A DNA stretch of 64,000 nt from Flagellimonas algicola (GTDB lineage Bacteria > Bacteroidota > Bacteroidia > Flavobacteriales > Flavobacteriaceae): contig NZ_VCNI01000002.1 of NCBI RefSeq assembly GCF_005937185.1, positions 434,001 to 498,000 of the forward strand, in the 5' to 3' direction. Below the pieces are notes generated by a model. That model was not told the DNA's origin, did not search any database, and saw only the letters and a program-made list of their open reading frames with translations. Both the position numbers and the translations under genes were made by a program. Below are positions 35,336 through 44,128 of the stretch, one piece after another (the stretch's first letter is position 1; every line of letters starts with the position of its first letter).

Positions 35336-35965
35336 ATGCTGCAGTTGCTAAAGTCCCTTTTCGGCATTACAAAACCCTTGATTGAAGAACGTGATCCCAT
35401 GAAAAAATTTCTGATTATTGGCCTTGGTAACATTGGATCGGAATATGAGGAAACCCGACATAACATCGGTTTCCAAATCTTAGATTTTTTAGCTGAACAA
35501 GAAAGTTTTGCATTTGAAAGTGGCAAATTGGCTTCCGTAGGTACTTTTAAACACAAAGGTCGTAGCATTTTATGTCTGAAGCCATCCACCTACATGAATC
35601 TTAGTGGCAAAGCAGTGAAATACTGGATGGAGAAGGAAAAAATCCCATTGGAAAATGTCCTTATCATTACGGACGACATCAATCTTACATTTGGAACCAT
35701 TAGACTTAAGACCAAAGGAAGCGATGGTGGACATAATGGGCTAAAACACATCCAAAACACTTTACAAACATCCCAATATCCGCGGTTTAGATTTGGTGTT
35801 GGAGCGGAATTTAGCAAAGGTAGACAGGTAGAATATGTTTTAGGAAAATGGAACGAAGACGAATTAGCTGCATTACCAGAACGGCTTAAAAAATCCGCAG
35901 AGTTAGTACGCTCGTATGTTTTTGCCGGTACCAAAAACACTATGAACCAGTTTAACGGAACCTAG
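35336..35965 (+). CDS. pth: Peptidyl-tRNA hydrolase
   Basis: The 209-residue enzyme cleaves peptidyl-tRNA dropped from ribosomes. Catalytic and binding residues are visible: the N-terminal GLGNIGSEYEETRHNIGF with the catalytic His, PSTYMNLSG, and DDINLTFGTIRLKTKGSDGG then HNGLKH. About 21 residues precede the usual N-terminus; an internal ATG (MKKFLIIGLGN) is an alternative start, but flavobacterial homologues often carry such an extension. Together with prs and rplY it forms a translation-related run. It converges on a lipoprotein gene 6 bases away. Confidence 0.95.
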   Translation: MLQLLKSLFGITKPLIEERDPMKKFLIIGLGNIGSEYEETRHNIGFQILDFLAEQESFAFESGKLASVGTFKHKGRSILCLKPSTYMNLSGKAVKYWMEKEKIPLENVLIITDDINLTFGTIRLKTKGSDGGHNGLKHIQNTLQTSQYPRFRFGVGAEFSKGRQVEYVLGKWNEDELAALPERLKKSAELVRSYVFAGTKNTMNQFNGT

Positions 35966-35971
35966 TGTTTC

Positions 35972-36658
35972 TTAAAATACCCTAAAATCGAAAATCCCGG
36001 AATCTGAAGTGTTGCCCTGCACGTCCGTTGTGGTAATCCTCCAATAGTAAACAGTATCTGACAAAACTCCCACATCAATAGTATTGGTTCCAGGATCCAA
36101 GACTCCCAAGGAAGTTGCCGGAGGATTTTGATCAGAGAAAAAGACCTCAAAGGACTCAATATCATCTTCCACATCAGAACCTGTCCACTCCAAGGTCACC
36201 TCATTAGACACACTCTTTTGTATGGTGGATCCCGAAACAGGACTCACCACCTGGGCTGGAAACGGAGCATAGTTAGTCTGCGAACCTGCATTGTAAAATA
36301 ACCACGTATCACTAGTGGCTGTTTGATCCGTATTTGAATTTCTTGAAGTCACCGACCATGAAAAAGGGGTTCCCTTCTCGATAGATAAACTGGCCGAAGT
36401 TGCAGCGGTGGAAATGGTTTGTGGAATATTGGTATCCAGGTTAACCACACTTAAGGTATACGTATCAGTATTTGCAGAAGCGCTCCACTCAAAAGTAACC
36501 TGACTCAGTGCATTGTTTATGCTCACACCAGTGGTGCATTCCGAATTTTCATTGGGAAAAACCAAATTGGCTCCTTCCGGAGCGGGAGGGCCATCATCAC
36601 TTTTGCTGCAGGAATACAGCAAAACAAAAACGCCTAAAATTGCTAAAAACTGCTTCAT
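35972..36658 (-). CDS. Lipoprotein with two fibronectin type III-like domains
   Basis: The 228-residue protein has a lipoprotein signal (LAILGVFVLLYSC, Cys then SKSDD). Two beta-sandwich domains of about 90 residues follow, each with FN3-like strands (VTFEWSASANTDTYTLSVVN and VTLEWTGSDVEDDIESFEVFF, then VYYWRITTTD). Its start overlaps the stop of the metalloprotease gene as ATGA, so the two are translationally coupled. It may bind or retain the protease or a substrate at the cell surface; no direct evidence exists. Confidence 0.85.
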   Translation of the reverse strand: MKQFLAILGVFVLLYSCSKSDDGPPAPEGANLVFPNENSECTTGVSINNALSQVTFEWSASANTDTYTLSVVNLDTNIPQTISTAATSASLSIEKGTPFSWSVTSRNSNTDQTATSDTWLFYNAGSQTNYAPFPAQVVSPVSGSTIQKSVSNEVTLEWTGSDVEDDIESFEVFFSDQNPPATSLGVLDPGTNTIDVGVLSDTVYYWRITTTDVQGNTSDSGIFDFRVF

Positions 36659-39600
36659 TCCTTAATCATTTTAAATACTTGCTTGGTATCCAAGGTTTCA
36701 ATCCTCATGTAATAGGTTCCCTTGGGCAACAGAGAAACTCCAAGTTCCAAATCGTTTCCGTTCAACGTTTCATCCTTGGTCAGGACTAATTGACCATTGG
36801 AAGCAAACACCTGAACCTTGACCAAGCCGTTATATCCACTTAAAAATACCTTAGCCGTATGGTTCACAGCATTGGGATACAGTATAGGTTTGGAAGATAC
36901 AAAAAAGGACTCTTCATAAATTCCTTGGCAGTCCAAGCTGGTCGAAACCTTTAAAGTGTTCCTTCCTTCTTTCAGTTCCAATTGAATTTCGTTGTCCAAT
37001 GTCTGCGTGACCAATCCATTGAGTTCGATAGTATATAAACTGCCCCCGGACATGGAAAGCGCCAAGGCTTGACCTTCTGCCTCAGCAAAAACCGAAAGCA
37101 ACTCTGGTTGGGTTAGCTCCAGATTGAAACAAACCTCTCTAAAGGTGACAGTACCGTTGGTCCCTGTAATACATACCGTGTAATCTCCGGCTTCCAAGTT
37201 CCCAAAGGAATGGGAATTCGTAAAGTCCATGTTGGACGTTGTTCCCCCTCCATCCAAAACTGCTGTATAGGTAATTGAATTATCAATCGCAGTTATACTG
37301 ATTGTTCCATCGTTATTGTTTCTGCAACTCTCACTCTGAACTTCCACCGTAAAATTATCTGAAGGGAAACGGTTGATTGGGCAACCATTTGTATCCACTT
37401 CGGTCCCTTTTGGTGTACCTAAGCAGAGGTCATCCCCGTCATCAAACACCCCATCCTCGTCCTCATCAGGTCTAAACGCCCCTTCGGCACAAACCTCCAG
37501 CGTAAAGCCGATTAGAGAACCCCCATCACCTGTAGCTGTATCCAAAATTTCCAAGGTCCATTCCCCAAGTGCGGATTCTCCAATAAATGAACTTAACGAC
37601 CCCAAAGGTTTTACTGTTCCTGATATGGCGGGATTGATTGCGCAAACAATGGATGCCCCGTCATCATCAAAAGTGGCATTGATATTATTCGCATCCCCAC
37701 AAGTATTGGAAATCAAGGTAACCTTAGTCCCCGAGGGAGAAGTCAAATTAATGATCAAATCCTCCAAATAGGTATGGTTCAATTCCAGACTTACATTGAC
37801 ATCTGAAACGGAAAGATTTTCAAATATGCTTACAGTGCTGCTCACAGCCGATGTCCCTACTGGGGAGATTTCCAGGGGCAACCCGGCAGGTTCCAAAGTT
37901 TTGCAATCCACCTGGATGGTTGTAAAACTAAAAGGTGTTCCAAAAGTTCCTCCTCCACACGCATTGTTGGGTCTTACACGCCAAAAATATTCCGTTTGGG
38001 CGGCCAAACTTGTTGTTTGATAGAAATTAAAAGGTACTGTAGCTGACTCCACAACATTGGTAAATCCTACATCCGTAGCAACCTCCACATCGTAGTTGGA
38101 ATATAGTACGTTGTCTTCCCAGTTCAGTTGGGTGCGAATGGAAACATTACCCTCTAAATCCGCCGGGGATTGAAGTACAACATCTGAAAAGCCATTATCC
38201 TTCACAATCAAGGTCAAGGGTACATTTTTGGTTACCGAAGCTGCAGTAGAGGTAACCGTAATATTGTATTCCCCAGTAGCCACGCCATTAGTATTGGAAA
38301 TAGTCAATTGCACGGAAGTATCATCTGCGCTTGCCTGGGTTGGGGCAAAAATGCCCGTAAGTCCTACCGGAAGATTGGCAGAAAAAGTGGAAGTTTCACT
38401 AAAACCACCAAAAGCTTGATAGGTGAATGGTATGATCAAATTATCGGGTTGGCAAACCTCATAAACCAAATCTTGAAAGCTCAATACCACCTGGGATTCC
38501 TGAATCGTAAAATCCGAAGTATTTACCGCAAAGAACACATTATTGCTTGCTTTGATCATGATTCTTGCCTGGGTAGTGGCATCTCCGGGTATTAGAATTT
38601 CCTCTTCCCCATCATTTAAAGTATCATCCGCCAGGGTTATGGGAAAAGTTACACCTCCATCCAAGGAAAGCATAATGTCTACGGTTTGGGCATTCACAGG
38701 CAGAATATTGGTATTGGATACATCCCAGGTCACTTGCTGGGTAGAACCCCCTTCGTATACTTCATTGGTGCCTTGCGAAGTGACCATGAAAGGTCCGGCA
38801 GAACTCACAACTTCCACGTTGAGCACATCTGAAACAACTTGACCACCCCCAGCTGCATTATCGCGAACCGTAAACGCAAATTCAAAATTTCTGGCCACAT
38901 TAGAAACGGTTTCCCATGCATCATTAATCTCGGGTTCGGTCTGCGTAAGCTCGCCCTGAATTACACTGGATAACTTTGGAAAATATCTGGCCGGATCTGT
39001 AGTTGGTGGCAGAGATCTAAAATTGGCACCGCTTGGATTATCCGGACCAAAGGTCGCTGTGGTTACCACCCCATTATCAATCTGTTCCCAAGTATAGGTG
39101 AGTACATCTCCCACGTCACCATCCGTTGCAATTCCCTCTAAGACAAATGCCGTCCCACTAGGTATTATATAGTCCCCAACTGGGGTTAGCACCGGCGGAT
39201 TGTTCGTAAGTCCTGTTTCTTCAGCACAGGAAACGGATTGTAAATATGTGGATATCTGCTGAATGCTATAGAAATGAAAATAATCGCTGCCATTGGGAGC
39301 CACATTATTGTCGCCTACTATCCCTGCATAACCCATTATGGTGGTCCCACTGGCTGGTTCTGCTTGTACTCCAGTTCCTTCGCTCTCAAAAGACCAAGTA
39401 TGGTTGGCTCCAAATTGATGCCCAAGTTCATGGGACACAAAATCCAAATCAAAAACATCTCCCTGAGGATTAAAAGCTGCAGAAAATGCACTTCCCTTTC
39501 TATTATCTGAACAAACAGACCCAATAAAACCGGCATTACCATTGTCCTGCCCTTGCTCTACTTTATGAAACAAATGTCCAACATCATAATTCGCCTCGCC

Positions 39601-40428
39601 TATGGTTGATGTCAAAGTGTTCTGTACCTCAGAATTAAGGTTCCCATTATAGGGGTCGGTACCTGAATTTGTAAATATTATCAGGTCATTATTCGGAATC
39701 AATTCCAAGGTCACCCCTAAATCGGTTTCAAAAACTTCATTGACCCTGGTCAAAGTTGTATTTATGGCCGCGAGGGCATCGGCAACAGTCCCGCCATGGT
39801 GCTGGGTATATTCCCCTGATGCAGAAACCGCAATCCTATATTTGCGCAACAATTGATCATCCACTAAAGGTGTAATGGTTTTGGCCACCAACTTTTGAAT
39901 GTCTCCTGTTTTACAAACAAAGCTTCCTTTTCCGGCAGATTCAGCTCCCTTTTCATAAACCACATAGGTATCAGCTTCATTGGACAGTTGTTCTATAAAG
40001 GTTGTTTGTTGGTTCCTTAGGTTTACCAGCATCCCGTCCATCCCCTTATGGGAATTGCTCAACTTCACTTTATATTGCCCATTTTGACTTACCCCGGTAA
40101 ATGATTTAATCCCTGGATACTTCTTGGCCAGGTCCGGATGTAGTACCGAGGTTTCCTTCAAATCAAATCCTATGATTTCCCCATGACCATTTGGAAGATA
40201 TACCGTACGCTTGTCCCTGCTGGTTTTGGCCGCAGGAAGCAAATCATCCAATATTTGACCCTTGTCCAAGGTGTAGACTGCATTCGCCTTGTCCATATTA
40301 TTTTTCAGGGATGCACTTTTGAAAGAGCTCTTTACCGGTATCGATTTCCAATAAGAACGTTGACCGTAGATCGAAAATGAGATAAAAAATATGGTAATTG
40401 ATAAAACAAGATGTAATTTAGCTTTCAT
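36655..40428 (-). CDS. Secreted reprolysin-like zinc metalloprotease with P-domain and T9SS sorting domain
   Basis: The 1257-residue protein has a signal peptide (1-22), a propeptide (to about 195) and an M12-type catalytic domain (about 195-400) with the metzincin motif HELGHQFGANH (zinc His333, His337, His343; catalytic Glu334) and a downstream TTIMGYAG Met-turn. Ig/FN3-like domains follow (about 410-870), then a proprotein convertase P-domain (about 875-995, ending LGEWTLEILDTATGDGGSL), a calcium-binding thrombospondin type 3-like stretch (DEDEDGVFDDGDDLCLG), and a type A T9SS C-terminal domain (KVQVFASNGQLVLTK, LPKGTYYMRIET). It is exported by T9SS, probably to digest proteins outside the cell. 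The lipoprotein gene overlaps its 3' end. Confidence 0.95.
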   Translation of the reverse strand: MKAKLHLVLSITIFFISFSIYGQRSYWKSIPVKSSFKSASLKNNMDKANAVYTLDKGQILDDLLPAAKTSRDKRTVYLPNGHGEIIGFDLKETSVLHPDLAKKYPGIKSFTGVSQNGQYKVKLSNSHKGMDGMLVNLRNQQTTFIEQLSNEADTYVVYEKGAESAGKGSFVCKTGDIQKLVAKTITPLVDDQLLRKYRIAVSASGEYTQHHGGTVADALAAINTTLTRVNEVFETDLGVTLELIPNNDLIIFTNSGTDPYNGNLNSEVQNTLTSTIGEANYDVGHLFHKVEQGQDNGNAGFIGSVCSDNRKGSAFSAAFNPQGDVFDLDFVSHELGHQFGANHTWSFESEGTGVQAEPASGTTIMGYAGIVGDNNVAPNGSDYFHFYSIQQISTYLQSVSCAEETGLTNNPPVLTPVGDYIIPSGTAFVLEGIATDGDVGDVLTYTWEQIDNGVVTTATFGPDNPSGANFRSLPPTTDPARYFPKLSSVIQGELTQTEPEINDAWETVSNVARNFEFAFTVRDNAAGGGQVVSDVLNVEVVSSAGPFMVTSQGTNEVYEGGSTQQVTWDVSNTNILPVNAQTVDIMLSLDGGVTFPITLADDTLNDGEEEILIPGDATTQARIMIKASNNVFFAVNTSDFTIQESQVVLSFQDLVYEVCQPDNLIIPFTYQAFGGFSETSTFSANLPVGLTGIFAPTQASADDTSVQLTISNTNGVATGEYNITVTSTAASVTKNVPLTLIVKDNGFSDVVLQSPADLEGNVSIRTQLNWEDNVLYSNYDVEVATDVGFTNVVESATVPFNFYQTTSLAAQTEYFWRVRPNNACGGGTFGTPFSFTTIQVDCKTLEPAGLPLEISPVGTSAVSSTVSIFENLSVSDVNVSLELNHTYLEDLIINLTSPSGTKVTLISNTCGDANNINATFDDDGASIVCAINPAISGTVKPLGSLSSFIGESALGEWTLEILDTATGDGGSLIGFTLEVCAEGAFRPDEDEDGVFDDGDDLCLGTPKGTEVDTNGCPINRFPSDNFTVEVQSESCRNNNDGTISITAIDNSITYTAVLDGGGTTSNMDFTNSHSFGNLEAGDYTVCITGTNGTVTFREVCFNLELTQPELLSVFAEAEGQALALSMSGGSLYTIELNGLVTQTLDNEIQLELKEGRNTLKVSTSLDCQGIYEESFFVSSKPILYPNAVNHTAKVFLSGYNGLVKVQVFASNGQLVLTKDETLNGNDLELGVSLLPKGTYYMRIETLDTKQVFKMIKE

Positions 40429-40482
40429 ACTAAAGGGGCGTCGGTCAATTTCAAAAATAAGCCTTTTTTATTTCTTGTTTAG

Positions 40483-41412
40483 GTGGAAACAGTCCAAGGC
40501 ATTTCTCAGTTCACAGATACATCATTCAATACCGCGGTAACCATTGGAACCTTTGATGGAGTGCACATTGGCCACGGTAAGATACTGGAACGCCTCATAA
40601 ATAATGCCAAAAATGCGGGACTAAAATCTGTTGTACTTACTTTTTTCCCACATCCCCGTATGGTACTTCAAAAAGACACGGACATTAAATTGTTGAATAC
40701 CTTGGAGGAGAAAACCAAGATTTTGGAGGCCATGGGACTGGATTACCTGATTGTCCATCCCTTTACCAAAGAGTTTTCGAGACTTTCGGCGACCGAGTTT
40801 GTGCGGGACATTTTGGTGAACAGCATCAAAACCAAAAAGATAATCATTGGATACGATCACCGGTTTGGACGCAACAGAAATGCCAACATCCAGGATCTTA
40901 TATCCTTTGGAAACGCGTTGGATTTTGAGGTGGAAGAAATTCCAGCCCAGGAGATCAATGACGTCTCTGTGAGTTCCACCAAAATTAGAAATGCGCTTCA
41001 GGAGGGTGATATCGTTACGGCCAACAAATACCTAAACTATCCCTACATGCTTACAGGCACTGTAAAAAAGGGCAAAGGTCTTGGTAAACAATTTGGCTTC
41101 CCTACGGCCAATTTAGATATTTCCGAGAAATACAAACTGATTCCCAAAAATGGGGTGTATGTGGTAAAGAGCCGTTGGGACGACAAGGATTATTTTGGAA
41201 TGATGAACATTGGCTACAATCCCACGGTTTCAGGCAAAAAAAAGAGTATAGAAATCAACTTCTTTGAGTTTGACGGGAATCTCTATGGCAAAAAGATCCA
41301 GGTAGACCTGCTCCATCGTATCCGGGATGAACACAAGTTTGATTCCGTACAAGAGCTTCAAGAGCAGCTCAAAAAGGACAGACAAACTTCGTTGGACTTA
41401 ATTTCGAGCTAA
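40483..41412 (+). CDS. ribF: Bifunctional riboflavin kinase / FAD synthetase
   Basis: The 309-residue enzyme makes FMN and FAD from riboflavin. The N-terminal FAD synthetase domain has the nucleotidyltransferase motifs GTFDGVHIGHGKIL and IGYDHRFGRNRNAN, and the C-terminal riboflavin kinase domain has GKGLGKQFGFPTANLDI and NIGYNPTV. The start is GTG at 40483. The stop is followed after one base by the HTTM gene, so the two are coupled. It is divergent from the metalloprotease gene, with only 54 bases between. Confidence 0.96.
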   Translation: METVQGISQFTDTSFNTAVTIGTFDGVHIGHGKILERLINNAKNAGLKSVVLTFFPHPRMVLQKDTDIKLLNTLEEKTKILEAMGLDYLIVHPFTKEFSRLSATEFVRDILVNSIKTKKIIIGYDHRFGRNRNANIQDLISFGNALDFEVEEIPAQEINDVSVSSTKIRNALQEGDIVTANKYLNYPYMLTGTVKKGKGLGKQFGFPTANLDISEKYKLIPKNGVYVVKSRWDDKDYFGMMNIGYNPTVSGKKKSIEINFFEFDGNLYGKKIQVDLLHRIRDEHKFDSVQELQEQLKKDRQTSLDLISS

Positions 41413-41413
41413 A

Positions 41414-42730
41414 GTGAACCAGTTTCTTTTTAAAAAAATAGATAATGCCCAACTTGTAGTTTTTAGGGTATTCTATGGCTTGCTGGTCAGCGCCGAATGT
41501 TATGGCGCCATTGCCACCGGTTGGGTACGCAGAACTTTGGTAGAGCCCAAATTTACGTTTAGCTTCATTGGGTTTGAATGGCTTCAACCCCTTCCCGGTA
41601 GCGGAATGTATATCTACTTTGCGATCATGGGCACTCTTGGGGTATTGATCACTTTGGGCTATCGATATAGATTCAGTGCCTTTGTCTTTGCCATCCTATG
41701 GACCGGGGTCTACCTCATGCAAAAAACATCCTATAACAACCATTATTATTTATTGATGTTGTTGTCCTATATCATGGCATTTTTTCCGGCAAACCGTGAT
41801 TTTTCCTTGGACGCTAAACAAAATCCAAGTATTCGTTCCACCACCATGCACAATTGGATACGTTGGGCCATAATTCTGCAGCTGTTCATTGTCTATACCT
41901 ATGCTTCGGTAGCCAAACTGTACGGAGACTGGTTGGACTTCAGCATCATTGAGATTTTGATGAAATCCAAAGCGGACTATTACCTTATTGGAGATTTACT
42001 TCAGGAAAAATGGGTGCACCAGATTGTGGCATTTTTCGGGATTTTTTATGATTTGTTGGTGGTTCCCGCTTTACTTTGGAAACCCACTCGTAAGGTGGCC
42101 TTCGCGTTTTCCATCTTCTTCCATCTATTCAACAGCATTGTATTCCAAATTGGGATTTTTCCGTACCTCTCCTTGGCATTTATCGTTTTCTTTTTCCCTC
42201 CGGAAACCATTAGGAACATTTTCCTAAAACGAAAAAGTGCAGAAACCGTTAATACCCCGGTCATTCCCAAAAACAGGAATTTGATTGTATCCGTACTAAG
42301 CATCTATTTCATTGCACAATTATTACTTCCCTTACGCCACCATACGTTTCACGATGATGTGCTTTGGACAGAGGAAGGACATCGCTTGAGTTGGCGGATG
42401 ATGTTGCGCAGCCGTGCCGGATCTATTCGGGTCAAAGCGGTGAACAAGGAAACTGGCAAAATGGAGGTCATAAAATTGGGCGACCATCTTACCAAAAAGC
42501 AACGCCGCAAAGTATCTTGCTATCCTGATTTTACCTGGCAGTTTGCACAATACCTTAAAAAGGAATATGCCAAAAAGGGAGAGGACATTCAAGTCTTTGT
42601 GGAAAACAAGGTAAAAGTAAATCAGGGGAAATTTCATGAATTTATTGACCCAGAAGTGGACTTGGCCAGCGTACCTTGGAAACATTTTGGCCATAATGAA
42701 TGGATTTTGCCCTCACAAGCTGAAGAATAG
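41414..42730 (+). CDS. HTTM domain-containing membrane protein (vitamin K carboxylase-like)
   Basis: The 438-residue integral membrane protein has about seven to eight hydrophobic segments over the first 320 residues (for example RWAIILQLFIVYTYASVAKL) and a soluble C-terminal part. It fits the HTTM family, which shares its core with vitamin K-dependent gamma-carboxylase; bacterial members have no settled reaction. It starts with GTG one base after the ribF stop, so it should be co-expressed with FAD synthesis. Whether it uses a flavin or quinone cofactor cannot be told. Confidence 0.83.
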   Translation: MNQFLFKKIDNAQLVVFRVFYGLLVSAECYGAIATGWVRRTLVEPKFTFSFIGFEWLQPLPGSGMYIYFAIMGTLGVLITLGYRYRFSAFVFAILWTGVYLMQKTSYNNHYYLLMLLSYIMAFFPANRDFSLDAKQNPSIRSTTMHNWIRWAIILQLFIVYTYASVAKLYGDWLDFSIIEILMKSKADYYLIGDLLQEKWVHQIVAFFGIFYDLLVVPALLWKPTRKVAFAFSIFFHLFNSIVFQIGIFPYLSLAFIVFFFPPETIRNIFLKRKSAETVNTPVIPKNRNLIVSVLSIYFIAQLLLPLRHHTFHDDVLWTEEGHRLSWRMMLRSRAGSIRVKAVNKETGKMEVIKLGDHLTKKQRRKVSCYPDFTWQFAQYLKKEYAKKGEDIQVFVENKVKVNQGKFHEFIDPEVDLASVPWKHFGHNEWILPSQAEE

Positions 42731-42762
42731 TTGGGCATCTTGCGTAGATTGAATTAAATTTG
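42731..42762 (+). promoter_or_regulatory. Promoter of serS
   Basis: TTG at 42731-42733, a 21-base spacer, and TAAATTTG at 42755-42762 match the Bacteroidota consensus. The serS ATG is 18 bases downstream. Confidence 0.6.
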
Positions 42763-42779
42763 CCGCTCAAAACAAGGCC

Positions 42780-44051
42780 ATGCTTCAATTACAAACCATA
42801 AGGGAGAATAAGGAAGGTATCATCATCGCACTTAAAAAAAGGAATCTGGATGTGGAACCCATTCTTTCCGCTGTGCTTGATTTAGATGAAAAACGACGTT
42901 CCATTCAGACTGAATTAGACGCTACATTGGCCGAATCCAACAAGCTTTCCAAAGAAATTGGCATACTTTTTAAATCAGGAAAAGCAGAAGAGGCGAACAC
43001 CTTAAAAGAGCAGACTGCAGGTTTGAAAGAAGCCTCAAAACAGCTGGGTGAAGAACTCAATGCTACTGCGGAAGCGCTACAGGAACAGTTATATCTGATT
43101 CCCAACATCCCCCACGAATCTGTTCCCGCAGGTAACACAGATGAAGACAACGAGGAAATTTTTCGTCAAGGAGACATCCCAGAGTTGGCAGAAGGTGCTT
43201 TACCGCATTGGGAGTTGGCCAAAAAGTATGACATCATCGATTTTGAATCCGGGGTGAAGATTACGGGAGCTGGGTTTCCAGTATACAAGGGCAAAGGAGC
43301 ACGACTTCAACGTGCACTGATTTCCTATTTTTTGGATAAGAATACAGCAGCGGGTTACACGGAGTTGCAAGTACCACACATGATCAATGAAGCTTCTGGT
43401 TATGGTACAGGTCAATTACCGGATAAAGAGGGGCAAATGTACCATGTTCAAGCGGATGATCTATATCTGATTCCAACTGCTGAAGTCCCAATAACCAATC
43501 TACATAGGGACGACATGCTTACCGCTTCGGATTTACCCATCAAGTACACGGGCTATACCCCCTGTTTTAGAAGGGAAGCCGGAAGTTATGGTGCTCATGT
43601 GCGAGGGCTTAACCGCTTACATCAATTTGACAAGGTAGAAGTGGTTCGTATTGAACGCCCTGATGCTTCTTACCAAGCGTTGGATGAAATGGTGGAACAT
43701 GTCAAGAAGATTCTTGTTGAGTTAAAACTTCCCTATAGAATTCTTCGTCTTTGCGGTGGGGATTTGGGCTTTACCTCTGCCCTCACCTTTGATTTTGAAG
43801 TTTTCTCTACAGCGCAGGATCGTTGGTTGGAAATAAGCTCCGTATCCAATTTTGAGACCTTCCAGGCCAATCGGCTAAAACTTCGTTTTAAAGATGAAAA
43901 TGGGAAAAAGCAACTGGCCCATACCTTAAATGGAAGCTCGTTGGCATTGCCAAGGGTTTTGGCAGGCATCTTGGAAAATTACCAAACCAAGGACGGTATT
44001 AAAATCCCCGAAGTATTGGTTCCCTACTGCGGATTTGATATAATCAATTAA
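42780..44051 (+). CDS. serS: Serine--tRNA ligase
   Basis: The 423-residue class II synthetase charges tRNA-Ser. An N-terminal antiparallel coiled-coil arm (about 1-105) that grips the long variable arm of tRNA-Ser precedes the catalytic domain with motif 2 (TPCFRREAGSYG) and motif 3 (NGSSLALPRVLAGILENYQ). VPHMINEASGYGTGQLPDKE and the QFDKVEV segment are typical. Its own promoter lies directly upstream. Confidence 0.97.
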   Translation: MLQLQTIRENKEGIIIALKKRNLDVEPILSAVLDLDEKRRSIQTELDATLAESNKLSKEIGILFKSGKAEEANTLKEQTAGLKEASKQLGEELNATAEALQEQLYLIPNIPHESVPAGNTDEDNEEIFRQGDIPELAEGALPHWELAKKYDIIDFESGVKITGAGFPVYKGKGARLQRALISYFLDKNTAAGYTELQVPHMINEASGYGTGQLPDKEGQMYHVQADDLYLIPTAEVPITNLHRDDMLTASDLPIKYTGYTPCFRREAGSYGAHVRGLNRLHQFDKVEVVRIERPDASYQALDEMVEHVKKILVELKLPYRILRLCGGDLGFTSALTFDFEVFSTAQDRWLEISSVSNFETFQANRLKLRFKDENGKKQLAHTLNGSSLALPRVLAGILENYQTKDGIKIPEVLVPYCGFDIIN

Positions 44052-44128
44052 GATTTGTTGTCCCTAATTTAGATTCACTTAACAGGAATTGGGGTTTTTC
44101 TACGTTATATTTGAAATAAAACGAGCTA

